This document shows, piece after piece, positions 1 through 11,400 of a stretch of 64,000 nt of DNA. Position 1 is the first letter of the stretch; each line of letters opens with the position of its first letter. The notes beneath the pieces are model-generated. The model was not told where the DNA came from, searched no databases, and saw only the letters and a program-made list of their open reading frames with translations. The position numbers were made by a program, and so were the translations under genes. Source of the stretch: Bombyx mori (taxonomy: Eukaryota > Arthropoda > Insecta > Lepidoptera > Bombycidae). The stretch is from assembly GCF_030269925.1 (NCBI RefSeq), contig NC_085117.1, positions 15,268,738-15,332,737 on the forward strand, read 5' to 3'.

Positions 1-880
1 AACATAGTTCTAAACAATGAAATTCTAAACGTCGATCCACGGAGCAATTACACCCCTTCGGTATAAGATCTTCCCTTGTCACTATTTTCAAACATGTATA
101 TAAAAACAGTATTTAGTACATATAAAAATATTGTTGCTTAAACAGTAGAATAATATGTTTATAAACATATACATTACATGTGTTACAACATGTAACACAT
201 GTAAGTTGGATCTTAAATTATGTTCTATTGTTTGCTTATTTGACCTGACTGCTTTCCGAAACGGCTGGACAAAATTTGACAGGAATTTACCAGGCAGATA
301 ACTGTTGTTATAAGAAGTAGCTTAGAAACATTTTTTTAGAAAAACAATCACGGTCCCGTACGTTAAAATTAAAGATCATCAAAGTGTGAACAAAATGCGA
401 TTTAAATAGGGAAATTACCTACTATTTTAGATAGAGTCACAGCAAAGCGTGACGCTGCATGACGCAGGGCTGAGTATTTTATTAATGTATTATCTAAACT
501 TAGAAATGCAATCAAAGATCTGATCATTATTGAAATCAGTGCGTTCACTTAGAAAATCGATACGTTTTCCACACGACTTGTCAAATGACCGGCCCATCGC
601 CGGTCGAGAAGGTCGCGGTTTGATGCCGCCCTCTGACTGATTGTTCGCGTTCCACGTTCAGATTAATGTTTAGCCGAAAGCCCAGATTTTAGTGTGAGGA
701 ACGCGGCGGCGACCAGAAGCGGTCGAAAATCAATTTCGTTGGTCATTTGTTACGATCGTGGGCGAAACAGCCCTGGATGATACGGTAACGTCTCTGTGCT
801 GGGTATCATAGGTATCTTGACCTAATTACGAATCGTGATTGACAAAAAACTATATAATTGTGTTACACAAAATATGTAAT
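1..880. other. AT-rich intergenic DNA, no gene seen
   Basis: No ORF with recognisable protein content and no repeat family I can name. A GC-richer patch near 590-730 could be promoter or non-coding exon sequence of a neighbouring gene, but nothing in it decides this. Confidence 0.5.
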
Positions 881-884
881 TATG

Positions 885-1159
885 ATAATTTAATAATAAT
901 GCGATTTACTGGTGCATATGGGGTACTGTAACGCCCGTACGGGTGAGTACAAACGTACTGCCTGTTTCTGTCGCGATGCAGTCTCGACTTCCGCTTCAAG
1001 GGCGGGACAGCCGTTATAAGAATAAAACCATTAATCTTATGTCTTAATGTGGGTGGAAGCATTCACGTTGTGACGTCAATGGGTCTGGTTACCGTATAGC
1101 GCCAGAAGGGTCGTTAGCTCGTGAGCTCGTCCACCCAACTAAGCAATAAAAAAAAAAAA
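885..1159 (+). repeat. Old, diverged Bm1-type SINE
   Basis: The order of blocks matches the 3' two thirds of the SINE seen elsewhere in the window: the 'actgcctgtttctg' block, then 'gggacagccgtt', then 'gtgggtgg..gcatt', ending in 'gagctcgtccaccca', 'taagcaataaa' and an A-run. Substitutions are heavy and the tRNA-like head is missing, so it is an old 5'-truncated copy. Confidence 0.75.
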
Positions 1160-1312
1160 AAACATAACCCGTTCCATGGCCTTTTGCGTGACTTGCATTT
1201 TGGTCATAATTTCCTTTGCTTTTATGTCTCGACCCCATATACTATCACAGGGAGGAGAACAGATCCCTCAAATGTCCGACGTTTCAATTTCATAGGTATA
1301 TTCCCCTTAGTA

Positions 1313-1476
1313 GGAAGATCTCCGCTACTTGCTTCGATGACCTATCTAATGTCGAGGTGATGGATAACGTTACGATGTCTATGGCTTTAGCGGTATCCTG
1401 AGGAGACGGAGTAGAGTACGGCTGAACAGGAGTGATGGTGGATCAGATTCAGCCAGTCTGATGCCCAGCGTGTGAG
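1313..1476 (-). mobile_element. Jockey-clade LINE fragment
   Basis: About 160 bp closely matches the ORF2 linker between endonuclease and reverse transcriptase of the larger Jockey copy at 1722-4513 (its part near 3975-4135). Both ends are cut inside coding sequence. No poly(A) or target duplication is visible, so it is probably a remnant of a rearranged copy. The adjoining stretches 1160-1312 and 1477-1721 show nothing recognisable. Confidence 0.8.
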
Positions 1477-1721
1477 CATCCAAACGTACATACTGTCACT
1501 ATACACCAGGTAGACCACGAGCTCGTTTACTCATCTAAACAAAAGTATAAACTACATATAACCTTCCTTCTACTCTCACATACGAAGGACAAACAACTGA
1601 CTCTGGGGACGTTATCTGTAATCTTTTTTGTGAATACTTCCAATCAAATTTCCTTAATACTGCTACGGCTGATCACAGTACTGCTGACCAGCTCCTGGGT
1701 GTTAATACAAACATTGCACAC

Positions 1722-1752
<31 letters not shown>

Positions 1753-4513
1753 ATTGAAAGTTTACTGGTGGCCCGAAGGCCTTTCCAGTTTCACCAGGAC
1801 AGGTGGGCGAGCAAAGGCTCAGCCAAGAGGGGTGGGATTTGCTAACAACTGCCCGAGCGCCTCCGCAGGAGACCTAACAACTCAAGAGCAATTGTTTCGC
1901 GAATGAATCTACTACCGGATCGGAATCGCGACCCGCTGAGAAGATCCGGCGAGAAACTCAGCGGGCTGATGCATGGGTTAGGTTGCACGTCGACCTCTTT
2001 GTCGAGTTCGACGAGTACGGTTACCGGGGTCCCTAAGCCTGCCCCTAGTATTAGAGCTGAAGGCATCTAATGCAAAGGTTATTGGATCTGATGGATCCGT
2101 AAGGACGTGTCTAGGGCGTCGACGGTGACTGGCTCCTGCATGATCAGGATTCGGGGAGTAGTCAGCGGCGGCAACGATAAGGCGATTATCATGACGCATA
2201 GCCTTATCGAAGTATCGTTCCGACGCTGACTTCATGTATTTCCGAATTGATTCGAGGCCCAGGTCGTCGTGTAGGTCAACGTTCCTCACGAACCACGGAG
2301 CCCCGACAGCTAACCTGCAAAAGCGGGATTGTAGGGATTGGAGGGTGTCTATGTGTGTGCGGGCTGCGTGAGCGAACACCACACTCGCGTAAGTCATGAC
2401 GGGCCTTATGCAAGTTTTGTAAAGTGTCACCTTGTTCCGAAGGGACATTTTACTCCGCTTACAGATCATGGGGTAGAGTCTACCGAGAATAAACGCGGCA
2501 CGGTCACGGACTGATTTTATATGCGGGCGGAATGTCATCGAGGCATCCAGGGTAACGCCCAGGTACTTGACCTTCCTGACCCAGGGTATGGATTGTCTAA
2601 AGAGAGTAATCGGGGGTGTGAGATTCCTCCTCCTAATCCGGGAGGAAATCCGTGTGGAGCTTCCCCTCTGAAATAGCACCGCAGTACTTTTCGCTGGGTT
2701 GATGTCTATGCGCCATTTTCGGAACCACTGTCCTAGGGCTAGGGCTGCGCTCTGAAGCTTCTTCGCGATTAGGGACTTATTTCTACTAGAATAGTAAACA
2801 GTCGTGTCGTCGGCGAATAAAGCTAAATGGGTCGGCGGCGACCGGGGAATATCGTTGACGAATAAGCTAAATAGGAGGGGTGAGAGGACAGAGCCTTGCG
2901 GGACTCCAGCTGTGAGAGGTCGTGGGGAGGAGCGGGTTCCCTCGACTCGATATCGAAAAGAGCGGTTCGACAAGAAGTCCCGTATGATGAGCACGAGACT
3001 ATCCGGCACGCCCATGTTGAATAGTTTGAAAATCAAACCATTGTGCCAGACTTTGTCGAACGCTTTTGCGACGTCGAAGAAGAGAGCTCCCGTGTATAAC
3101 GGTTTTGGTCGATTAAGCCCCACAAGAATGTGCTCCGTGAGGCGGTGCACCTGTTGAACGCATGAGTAATTTGTACGGAATCCGAATTGTTCATCGATAA
3201 GAATGCCCTTGGATGAGACGAAGTCTCTGAGGCGTTTGTAGAGCAGACGCTCATACAGTTTGCCTAGAGACATGAGGAGGCTAATCGGGCGGTAGCTCGT
3301 CGGATGATTTTTTGGTTTACCGGGTTTATGTATGCCGATAACGTCCGCTTCTTTCCACACCGCGGGAAAGATACAGTTCGCCATAGCGGCATTGAAAATA
3401 GATGCCAACATCACGATGAGTTGGACGGGTAGAAGTTTAATAACGCGGTTGGATATACCGTCGGAACCGGGAGCCTTGCGAGGACGTAGGTCTTTGATCA
3501 AGTCTTTAACTTCCATCGGGGTGACGGGTGGTAACGCATCAGAGGGTGGCAAGGAGGCTCTGCGTTCTACCTCACTGTCTACTAATTCTACATGAACAGG
3601 GTCCACGGATTGAGTGCTGGGCGTGCACTGGGTTTGCAATGTATCGGCCAGCAGCTCTGCTTTTTCGTCATCATCGAACGCCGCGAGTCGGCCTGAGGGG
3701 CCTACGAGGGGGGGCATAGTTACTACCGTATCCGATTTGAGAGTACGAGCTAAGCGGTAGTAAGACCTTTGAGAGGGCGCGAGTCCTTCTAAGAAATCAG
3801 ACCATCTGGCATCTCGGACTTCGGTGATGCGAGACTTTACGTCGCGTTGTAGGGCACGCATTCGAATACGATTTTCCGCGGTAGGATACCTATCGTACGC
3901 ACGGATCGAGGCGTTCTTAGCTCTAAGGAGTTCCCTAATATCGTCGGGCAATTTGAAGCGGTGAAGGAAGTCCTCCGCTACAACTTGCTTCGATGACCTA
4001 TCTAATGTCGAGGTGATGTGTGACGTTACGATGTCTATGGCTTCAGCGGTATCCTGAGGAGACGGGATAGAGTCCGGACTAAACGGAAGCGATGGTGGAT
4101 CAGATTCAGCCAGGCTGATGCCCAGCGTGTGCCAATCCACCACAGTCCTCGTGACGGGAACGGAATCGGGAGCGCGACCGAGCTTCATAACGACGGGACG
4201 GTGGTCTGAATCTAACTCTGAAACTACTTCGATCGAGTGTAAGCGCAGAGTTACGTTTTTTAATAACGCTATGTCGAGTATATCCGGGCGATGCGCGATA
4301 TTTAGCGGGTAGTGAGTCGGGGTTAGCGGAGCGACGATATCGAAGGCGAGATCATCGACTAACGCGTCAAGCCGCCTGCCATTCGGGGTTGTGGTGTGTG
4401 AGTTCCACCTGATGTGTTTACAATTTAGGTCGCCCGCCAGAATGACAGAGCTCCCCATACCGAGCAGCGCCTCGATATCACTGCTTAGAACGATCTTATC
4501 CGGTGGAAGATAA
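1722..4513 (-). mobile_element. 5'-truncated Jockey-clade LINE, copy A
   Basis: A 28-nt T run at 1722-1749 is the poly(A) tail of a minus-strand element. A GC-rich 3' UTR follows, then one long open frame. The 5' end is lost inside the endonuclease domain: coding similarity fades near 4513 and a stop lies just upstream. ORF1 and the start of ORF2 are absent, so this is a dead-on-arrival copy. Related pieces lie at 1313, 45706, 49176 and 56999. No target-site duplication could be matched. Its truncated end lies about 400 bp upstream of the start codon of the EF-hand gene. Confidence 0.88.
1978..4458 (-). CDS. Jockey-type ORF2 fragment: endonuclease C-terminus and reverse transcriptase
   Basis: This frame encodes the replication enzyme of a non-LTR retrotransposon, which nicks DNA and primes reverse transcription at the nick. 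The first Met is internal: the frame runs upstream with Jockey-like residues to about 4513, so the annotated start is only the first available Met of a truncated protein. Residues 1-90 are the end of an APE-type endonuclease, with the SDH motif at 84-86. The reverse transcriptase core follows, with YRPISLL near 389-395, the catalytic FDVAKAFDKVWH block at 461-472, GVPQGSVLSP at 518-527 and FADD at 548-551. The C-terminus is Arg-rich. No internal stop or frameshift occurs over 826 codons, so insertion is fairly recent. It cannot make a complete enzyme because the N-terminal endonuclease is missing. Confidence 0.9.
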   Translation of the reverse strand: MGSSVILAGDLNCKHIRWNSHTTTPNGRRLDALVDDLAFDIVAPLTPTHYPLNIAHRPDILDIALLKNVTLRLHSIEVVSELDSDHRPVVMKLGRAPDSVPVTRTVVDWHTLGISLAESDPPSLPFSPDSIPSPQDTAEAIDIVTSHITSTLDRSSKQVVAEDFLHRFKLPDDIRELLRAKNASIRAYDRYPTAENRIRMRALQRDVKSRITEVRDARWSDFLEGLAPSQRSYYRLARTLKSDTVVTMPPLVGPSGRLAAFDDDEKAELLADTLQTQCTPSTQSVDPVHVELVDSEVERRASLPPSDALPPVTPMEVKDLIKDLRPRKAPGSDGISNRVIKLLPVQLIVMLASIFNAAMANCIFPAVWKEADVIGIHKPGKPKNHPTSYRPISLLMSLGKLYERLLYKRLRDFVSSKGILIDEQFGFRTNYSCVQQVHRLTEHILVGLNRPKPLYTGALFFDVAKAFDKVWHNGLIFKLFNMGVPDSLVLIIRDFLSNRSFRYRVEGTRSSPRPLTAGVPQGSVLSPLLFSLFVNDIPRSPPTHLALFADDTTVYYSSRNKSLIAKKLQSAALALGQWFRKWRIDINPAKSTAVLFQRGSSTRISSRIRRRNLTPPITLFRQSIPWVRKVKYLGVTLDASMTFRPHIKSVRDRAAFILGRLYPMICKRSKMSLRNKVTLYKTCIRPVMTYASVVFAHAARTHIDTLQSLQSRFCRLAVGAPWFVRNVDLHDDLGLESIRKYMKSASERYFDKAMRHDNRLIVAAADYSPNPDHAGASHRRRPRHVLTDPSDPITFALDAFSSNTRGRLRDPGNRTRRTRQRGRRAT

Positions 4514-4919
4514 GCTTTTTCTATTAATAATCACGTGCTTAATCTCGTCTGAGGAACATACGTCTAACGTACAACGACATACCTATTTCAAGGTGAACAT
4601 AGTATTTTATATCAGGAAGTAAAATTATGATCATTTGGATGCGAAATTCAGGACAATTTCGTGAAACAAGATTACTCTACTCACCTGGTGATAAACGGTT
4701 ATAGAAGTCCATAGATATCATAACTGAACGCAACTGCCTTGAGATTTGAGTTCGAATTCTCAATTGTATTGATTAGCACAGTCAATATGATATAAAATGT
4801 CACGTTGACGTGTTAACAGGGCGGTGTGAAAATGTAAAGAATATAATAAGATTTTATATATAATAAGATTTTAGGATATACTAGTAAATTTTGAGTGAAT
4901 TTATTACCGGTATAGCAAA
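4514..4919. other. 5' flank of the EF-hand gene
   Basis: AT-rich sequence between the truncated LINE and the start codon. It must hold the core promoter and 5' UTR of the gene, but no convincing TATA box or initiator stands out. Confidence 0.4.
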
Positions 4920-6391
4920 ATGCCCCCGAAGAAAGGCAAAGGGAAAGAACCACCAAAACCTCCGCCAGGACCGAAACAAATAGGGCCACCTCCAAAGCCT
5001 AAAAAGCCACCGCCGCCTCCAGCCTGCTTCAGTAACGAAGATATTATGAGGTTTAAGGAAATGTTCAAAGCTCACGATGAAGAGAACATAGACAAGGTAA
5101 ATCGTTATTGAGTTTGAAATTTAATTATGCAATAAAAAAACAGTTGTGCTGTCAACTGAAGCTGATTAGATGAGCTTAAGGTGTCCTTCGTTAATGTTAT
5201 TAGTTCAAGATTTCCCGAAGCTCACATACATATGTAGATAATTCCGTAAATCCGGCCACCGCTTAGAGATATCTGGTCGACGTGTCCTTCAATCTGGAAC
5301 GCGTTATTTTTGTGCGGCAGAGATAGATAGCCAATAGGCCAATAACCCAAATAGCCAGACCTCCGGCGTCTCATAGTATTCCTCCAATCGACATTCATTA
5401 ATTATGTATTATTAGATTATCATAAATCATAAGGTTGTAATACTGATTATGTTTGAAGCTGCCATCAAAATAATTGAGTGAAACTTAATTACCGTTGCGG
5501 CTTTAGATTGTGTCGGATATCCAATCCTTTTTAATTTAACGAGGGTCATCACGCAAATGAAATTGCAGCGGTTCATTATATTTCGGCTTTGTTTCGTGAT
5601 GTTAATTTGTATGTAACAAAATATTCGCGATGATCGCAATTAGACTAGACTAGGCCATGTTTGTTGTTTCTCTTCCAAGTTTGAACTTAGGTTGTGATTT
5701 TAGATCTCTTTTTCGTTTGCGAAAATGCAAACAATAATCTGATTACCAGATTCTGGCGAATATCATTGAAACGTAATTAGTTCGTTATGACCTAGCATTG
5801 TTCTCGTTATAGATCCCATTAGAGGCAATACCGCTGATGCTCAGAAAATTGGGGTTTAATCCAAAAGGAGCTGAGATACGAACGCTTTTTGCACAATTTT
5901 TAGAAGATGAATACGTTGATACGGTTGAATTGCACGAATGGTTTTTCATGATTGAAGCCAAAATGAATTGGGGTGACGATTTCGAGCTTGCTGTTACTAA
6001 AGCATTTGCTTGTTTGGGTCATGATGATGAAGAAACAGGTACTGTTGATTTTCTAGCTCTGAAAGAAGAACTAATGACATGGGGGGAGCCGCTGTCGGAG
6101 TTAGAATTCATGGATTGGACGAAACTTGCTATGAAAGACAAGACATACAATCCTGAAGATGGAATGTTTTCGTACGTAAAGTTTATTGAAAATATGAACA
6201 ATAAAGATGTGAGGTATGTTAAGGAGCCAATAAACTTCTTTAAATTAGACCAAAAGACGTTGGCTGAGATGGCTATGAAGAAGGCTCAGGAAGAGAAAGA
6301 GGAACAGGAGCGAAAGGAAGCCGAAAAGAAGGCTAAAGAAGAAGCGAAGAGGTTAAAAATGATAGCTGACGGATTATTGCCTCCTGATTAA
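4920..6391 (+). CDS. Degenerate EF-hand protein, DRC8/EFCAB2-like
   Basis: Two exons are clear: 4920-5096 (59 codons) and 5813-6391 (192 codons plus stop). The 716-bp intron begins gtaaat, ends in ag and lies in phase 0, giving 251 aa. Residues 1-36 are a Pro/Lys-rich tail. Residues 37-205 hold two calmodulin-like lobes with EF-hand spacing (helix starts near FKEMFKAHDEE, LAVTKAFACLG and FSYVKFIENM). The loops lack the usual Asp-x-Asp-x-Asp-Gly pattern, so calcium binding is doubtful. Residues 212-245 are a Lys/Glu-rich helix. The arrangement resembles the nexin-dynein regulatory complex subunit DRC8/EFCAB2 of motile cilia and sperm flagella, with added tails; that match is inference. A myosin-light-chain-like or other calmodulin-like protein is the alternative. 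The second exon alone could be mistaken for a 184-aa protein starting at 5837. Confidence 0.88.
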
Positions 6392-6431
6392 TTAAATCGA
6401 AAAATATGATTGTGATGATTTCCAGATGAAC

Positions 6432-6437
6432 AATAAA
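6432..6437 (+). promoter_or_regulatory. Polyadenylation signal AATAAA
   Basis: An AATAAA lies 41 bp after the stop codon of the EF-hand gene on the same strand. Another AATAAA-like cluster follows near 6662. The nearer one fits a short 3' UTR. Confidence 0.55.
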
Positions 6438-6439
6438 AT

Positions 6440-7489
6440 AATTTATACCTCCAGTAAATTCTATATACGAGTATAATGTCTTAGTTAATTGCGTATTATA
6501 ATTTTCTGATGGTATCCTATTTTCTGTTATTAATGTTTGAAGAGAAAACTTTGTCCCTTTTTTTAAGCTCAGCGCGTGTATAGTGGCATGATCCATGCTG
6601 TAAATTTAATCCTATTTTTGTACGTTTAATAAATGGAAAAGTACGTTTTCAATAACGTTTGAAATAAAATAAAAAGAGTTTATTGTGGTCGAAATTCGAC
6701 TAATGGAATTTGCGTATATTCAAATTGTCATGAACGTGCAAGACGTGAAATATTCGTAAATGGCAGTCACGGTTTACTTAAATGAGCGTAATTATGCAAA
6801 TTGAATTGAAAAGAAAATTGAAGCTTATTTGGATTGAGTCGTCTTTTTTATTGCGACCAAAGTCGGATGTTGTATGCTAAAGCTTACTTAGGAGATGATC
6901 ATTCTTTAACGTGATTCACCTCTGTTGAGCTATTTTAATGAACACTTTTTTATTTGCTAAATACATAGGCTGTTGAGGTTTGGACTGTGCCCTAACTGTG
7001 TCGCGTCGTTCAGAGCTGCAAGTCTATTATTTTGATTTTGTTAGAATCGTCTGGTATTGTTTTTAGAGTATTGTTAATCCGAATTTCGAAATTGTCATTA
7101 TGGTTGTTCCACGCACACTCTGAATACATCAATCAATCTTCTAAATAAATATTTATAAGTTTCACTTATAGTCTAGCCGCTGAAAGATAACATTCTTGAC
7201 GGGTTGAGATCAAACAGACAACCCATGTCTATGTAACTCGGAAGAGACATTGAATTTGCGTTGAATTACATTAGCTAACGCGTTTTGTACGGATGGAAAT
7301 ATACCAATCTAACCAATTATGACATATTACTACAGTTACAAGACGACTTTATTGCGAGGTCATTGGCCGTCTATTGTGAATTTAGTTGATAATCTCGGAT
7401 TGGCATCATGCCAATGGAATTGTTGTGGAATAGTTGTCATACTGACAAATTGCGTAATAATTAGAACATTAATATTATTATTATATTGC
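6440..7489. other. AT-rich intergenic DNA
   Basis: No ORF of interest. A 13-bp palindrome (gtcgaaattcgac) near 6690 resembles the 3' hairpin of the Helitrons at 42275 and 52046, but no CTAG end follows it. I see nothing else. Confidence 0.4.
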
Positions 7490-7492
7490 TAA

Positions 7493-8139
7493 GGGTCGAT
7501 TCGACCAAACAAGAGTAAATCTTATTCTTAGAATAACTCGTCAGTTAATCGAGAGTAAATCAATTTTACGTTTTACCAACTACAATTCTAAGAATAGTGG
7601 GCCTATTCGGGAATTGTTACTATACCGCCGTTTCGCACGGAATAACGGAGCTATTCCTAGAATAAAGTAATGGCGTCTGTCAGTCCAACATCTGATTTCT
7701 GTCATTTCATAAATATTTATTCTGTTTTAATTTCAAGTCAACGCAATGCACTAAATGATTATTAATAGTCTGAATGCAACGTTTAAACGAAAAAAGATAA
7801 AACCACACGACAAAACTTGACAATTCCCTCAAACAAACAAGAAATAAAAATAATACGTTTGACAGCTGGATATCTTACACAACAGCTACTTTTTCACACT
7901 AAAATACGGCAAAATCGAGTTGACGATTTGTATGCTCTTACACTATGCCGTTGAACAACAACATTTATTTGCCGGATTTTATTTTTGTTCACCATTCACT
8001 CTGCTATTCGCGTATTGTTATTCCTAGCGCAAGTATACGTGGAAAAACGACTATGAATTTACTCGAGATTAAAATCATGGAATAGGTTATTCCTCGTATA
8101 GTTACTCGAGTTTAAATTTAAGTTTGGTCGAATCCGCCC
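7493..8139. mobile_element. PIF/Harbinger-like non-autonomous TIR element
   Basis: The ends are imperfect inverted repeats: gggtcgattcgaccaaac on the left, and on the right the reverse complement of gggcggattcgaccaaac. A direct TAA flanks both sides (7490-7492 and 8140-8142). A 3-bp TAA target duplication with GG-starting ends is characteristic of PIF/Harbinger. The 647-bp interior has no transposase ORF, so it is a MITE. Confidence 0.8.
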
Positions 8140-8345
8140 TAAGATTCTTAAGCAGTCATGTTAAATAAGTGAACCTCAGATACATTGCGTATTTTTACAT
8201 AATATTTCGGTAATCTAAGAAAAGCTAATGAAACAATCTACGTCCGATACCCTTGCATCGTGATCACAATTATTATTTATCCCAGTAACTTTCCTTGAAC
8301 TGCGAAAAATATGCAGGGTTTTATTGGAACCAAAGCACCGTTATC

Positions 8346-8347
<2 letters not shown>

Positions 8348-8434
<87 letters not shown>

Positions 8435-11400
8435 TTGCCTTTGTTGGGAAACTAGCATACGGCCCACCTGATGGTAAGTGGTCACCGTCGCTCATGGACG
8501 TCAGCAATGCCAGGGGCAGAGCCAAGCCGCTGCCTACCATAAAGTACTCTCCGCAAGCCTCGTTTGAAGAAGGACATGTCATAGCGCTCGGAAAACACCG
8601 TGGAGGGGAGTTCATTCCAAAGCCGGATGGTACGTGGCAAAAAAGATCTTTGGAAACGCACTGTCGATGAACGCAGCGGTTCCAGATAATATGGATGAAC
8701 TCTGCTCCGATGGCGGGAGGTGCGATGATAAAAAGGAGATGAGGGAATCATCTCGAATAATTCCTCAGAGCATTCCCCATGGACCATGCGGTATAAAACA
8801 CAGAGAGAACCGAAGTCCCTCCGTAGACCCAGAGGTTCCAAGCGATCCGCGAGAGCAGGACTATCGACCATCCGAACAGCCCGTTTCTGTATGGAGTCAA
8901 ATGGAAGTAGCTGGTATTTGGGAGCCCCGGCCCAGAGGTGAGAGCAGTACTCCACGCGAGGTCGGACCTGCGCCTTATAAAGCGCAAGTCTTTGTCCAGG
9001 CGTGAAATACCGCTTCGCTCTGTTGAGAACTCCCAACATTTTAGAGGCCAATTTGGCTTTACCTTCCAAATGACTCCGAAACTGGACATCGCTCGAAATA
9101 TCGACCCCCAGAATCCCGATACTCGCGGAAAGCTGCAGGGATACTCCTTGAAATTCCGGCGCCATGACAAAAGGGTCCTTCTTCGCAGTGAACGCGCAAA
9201 CCTGTGTCTTCAATGGGTTGAACTGAACTGAATTCAGTTCACCCCACTTGGAAACCCGCCCCAGAGAGTTCTCCACTTCAGACACAAGTTTTAATCGCCT
9301 CTCGTGTACAACGCTTCGAGAGAGACTCTGATGGCCGATATATCGCGCATCCCCCGTGCTATCATCCGCATAGCAATGCATGCCATCAATAGATAGCATG
9401 TCATTGATATGCAGTATGAAAAGCGTGGGGGAGAGCACCGAACCTTGTGGAACACCAGCGTTGATGGTCATGGTATCGGAGCAGCAGCCGTCGACGACAA
9501 CTGTGATGCTCCGTCCATCCAAAAAGCTAGCGATCCACTTGCAGAGTCCCTCAGGGATCCCGTATGCTGGAAGCTTCGATAGAAGTGCCCTATGCCAGAC
9601 CCTGTCGAAGGCCTTCGCGATGTCAAGGCTCACGGCGAGAGCCTCGCCCTTGCTTTCCAAGGCTTCAGCCCATTTATGTGTGAGGTATACAAGAAGATCG
9701 CCAGCTGAGCGACCATGACGGAAACCGTACTGCCGGTCACTGATCAGCTGGCGATCCTCAAGATACTTAAGAAGTTGGATGTTAATGATTCGCTCCATCA
9801 CCTTGGAAAGCAAGGAAGTTATCGCGATAGGTCTGTAATTCGAGGGGTCCGACCGGTCACCCTTTTTGGGGATAGGGTGGACATGAGCAGTCTTCCACGA
9901 AGACGGAACCCTGTTGGTATTGTACGAGAGGCGATATAGACGCGTTAGCGCGGGTGTCAACTCAGGGGCGCATGTTTTTAGAACCACTGCGGGGATGCAA
10001 TCTGGCCCACTCGACTTATGGACATCAAGAAACCGAAGCTCCTGTCTGACCGCACGCTGTGTGATGCGAATCTCAGGCATGGAGCTGTCACACCGGGAGA
10101 TGTTGGGTGGTGTGGCTCCTCCGTCATCCAAAGTCGAGTATGAGGCAAAGAGCTTGACCAGAAGGTCAGCCTTCTCCTTCGCACTATGAGCCAGACTGTC
10201 ATTGGACTTACGCAGTGGTGGAAGGCTAGACCTGCAGAAGTTACCTTCTGCAGCCTTAGCCAGCGACCAGAAAGCACGGCTCCCAGAGGGATAGCTATTC
10301 AGTCGCTCGCCAATTCTGGCAACGTGCTCCGACTTCGCCTTGGCAATAGCCCTCTTATAGGACCTAGAGGCGGCGTTAAATTTCTGCCTTTTCTCCGAGA
10401 TATCAGGATCCCGGCATCTCCTAGCAACATTAAATGCCACGTATGCAGACCGCTTGAGGCGTGCAGCATCCCTACTGGCTTTATTATACCAGGGTTTGCT
10501 GCGACCCCCAACGGGCACCTCAGAAGAAGGAATGAATAATTCCATTCCCTGAAGCACCACGTCTTTAAGTCGGTCCGCACAGACGTCAGGATCATCGGAG
10601 GAAAAGCAGAGCCGCCCCCATGGGTAGGATGCGTAAAATTCACGCATTCCATCCCAGTCTGCTGACCTGTACCGCCAAACTCTTCGAAACCCGGTCGTCG
10701 TTCGACGACTAGGACGAGAGAGTGGTATGGCAGCACGGATAAGGCAGTGATCAGAGAGACCAAGTGGAGCGTCGACCACCACACTGTATCCAGCTGGGTG
10801 AGTGGTCAGCAGAAGGTCCAACAAAGAAGGCTCGTGCCCCTCAATGTCTGGGACACGGGTGGGCTGTGTCACCAGTTGAGAGAGGCCGTAGGACAAGGCG
10901 AAATCGTAGGCAGCCCGACCCGGGAGGTCAGTGGTTCTGGACCCCAACCACTCCTGGTGATGAGCGTTAAAGTCACCAAGGACCACCACCTCCGCAGATG
11001 GGTACTGCTCAAGCACGCGGTCAGTCCCCTCTTGTACATGCTCAAACAGAGCTGACCCCGCATCACTGCTGTGAGACCTGTACAGGCAAGCGTAGACTCG
11101 GGTACAGCCCCCATAGTCCACACGTAGCCACAAGAGGGACAGGTCCCGTTGCTCGAGGCCCCGAAGCCGACGACAGCAGACATCCTCCCGGATAAACACG
11201 CACACCCCGGCTTTACGCAGGAAGGTGTGCTCCAATGCGTAGCCGGGGTATCCGAGGTACGACGTATCATCCGGGGCAGATATCTGCGTCTCAGTCAGGA
11301 AAAAGAGGGCAGGCTGCGCCGTCTCAAGGTGGTGATGTACGGCGTCAAGGTTACTGTGTAGGCCCCTGACATTGCTGAAATCCACATTAAACGTGGAATA

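Noticed and set aside
2804..3157. 117-codon plus-strand ORF, also seen at 58062-58415
   Set aside because: It is an antisense shadow of the Jockey reverse transcriptase; conservation between copies reflects the sense frame.
5837..6391. Separate 184-aa gene starting at 5837
   Set aside because: The frame continues 8 codons upstream to a clear splice acceptor that joins in phase with the exon at 4920-5096.
8311..8670. 119-codon plus-strand ORF with a long Phe run
   Set aside because: It is the translation of the LINE's 84-nt T run plus its antisense 3' end, not a gene.
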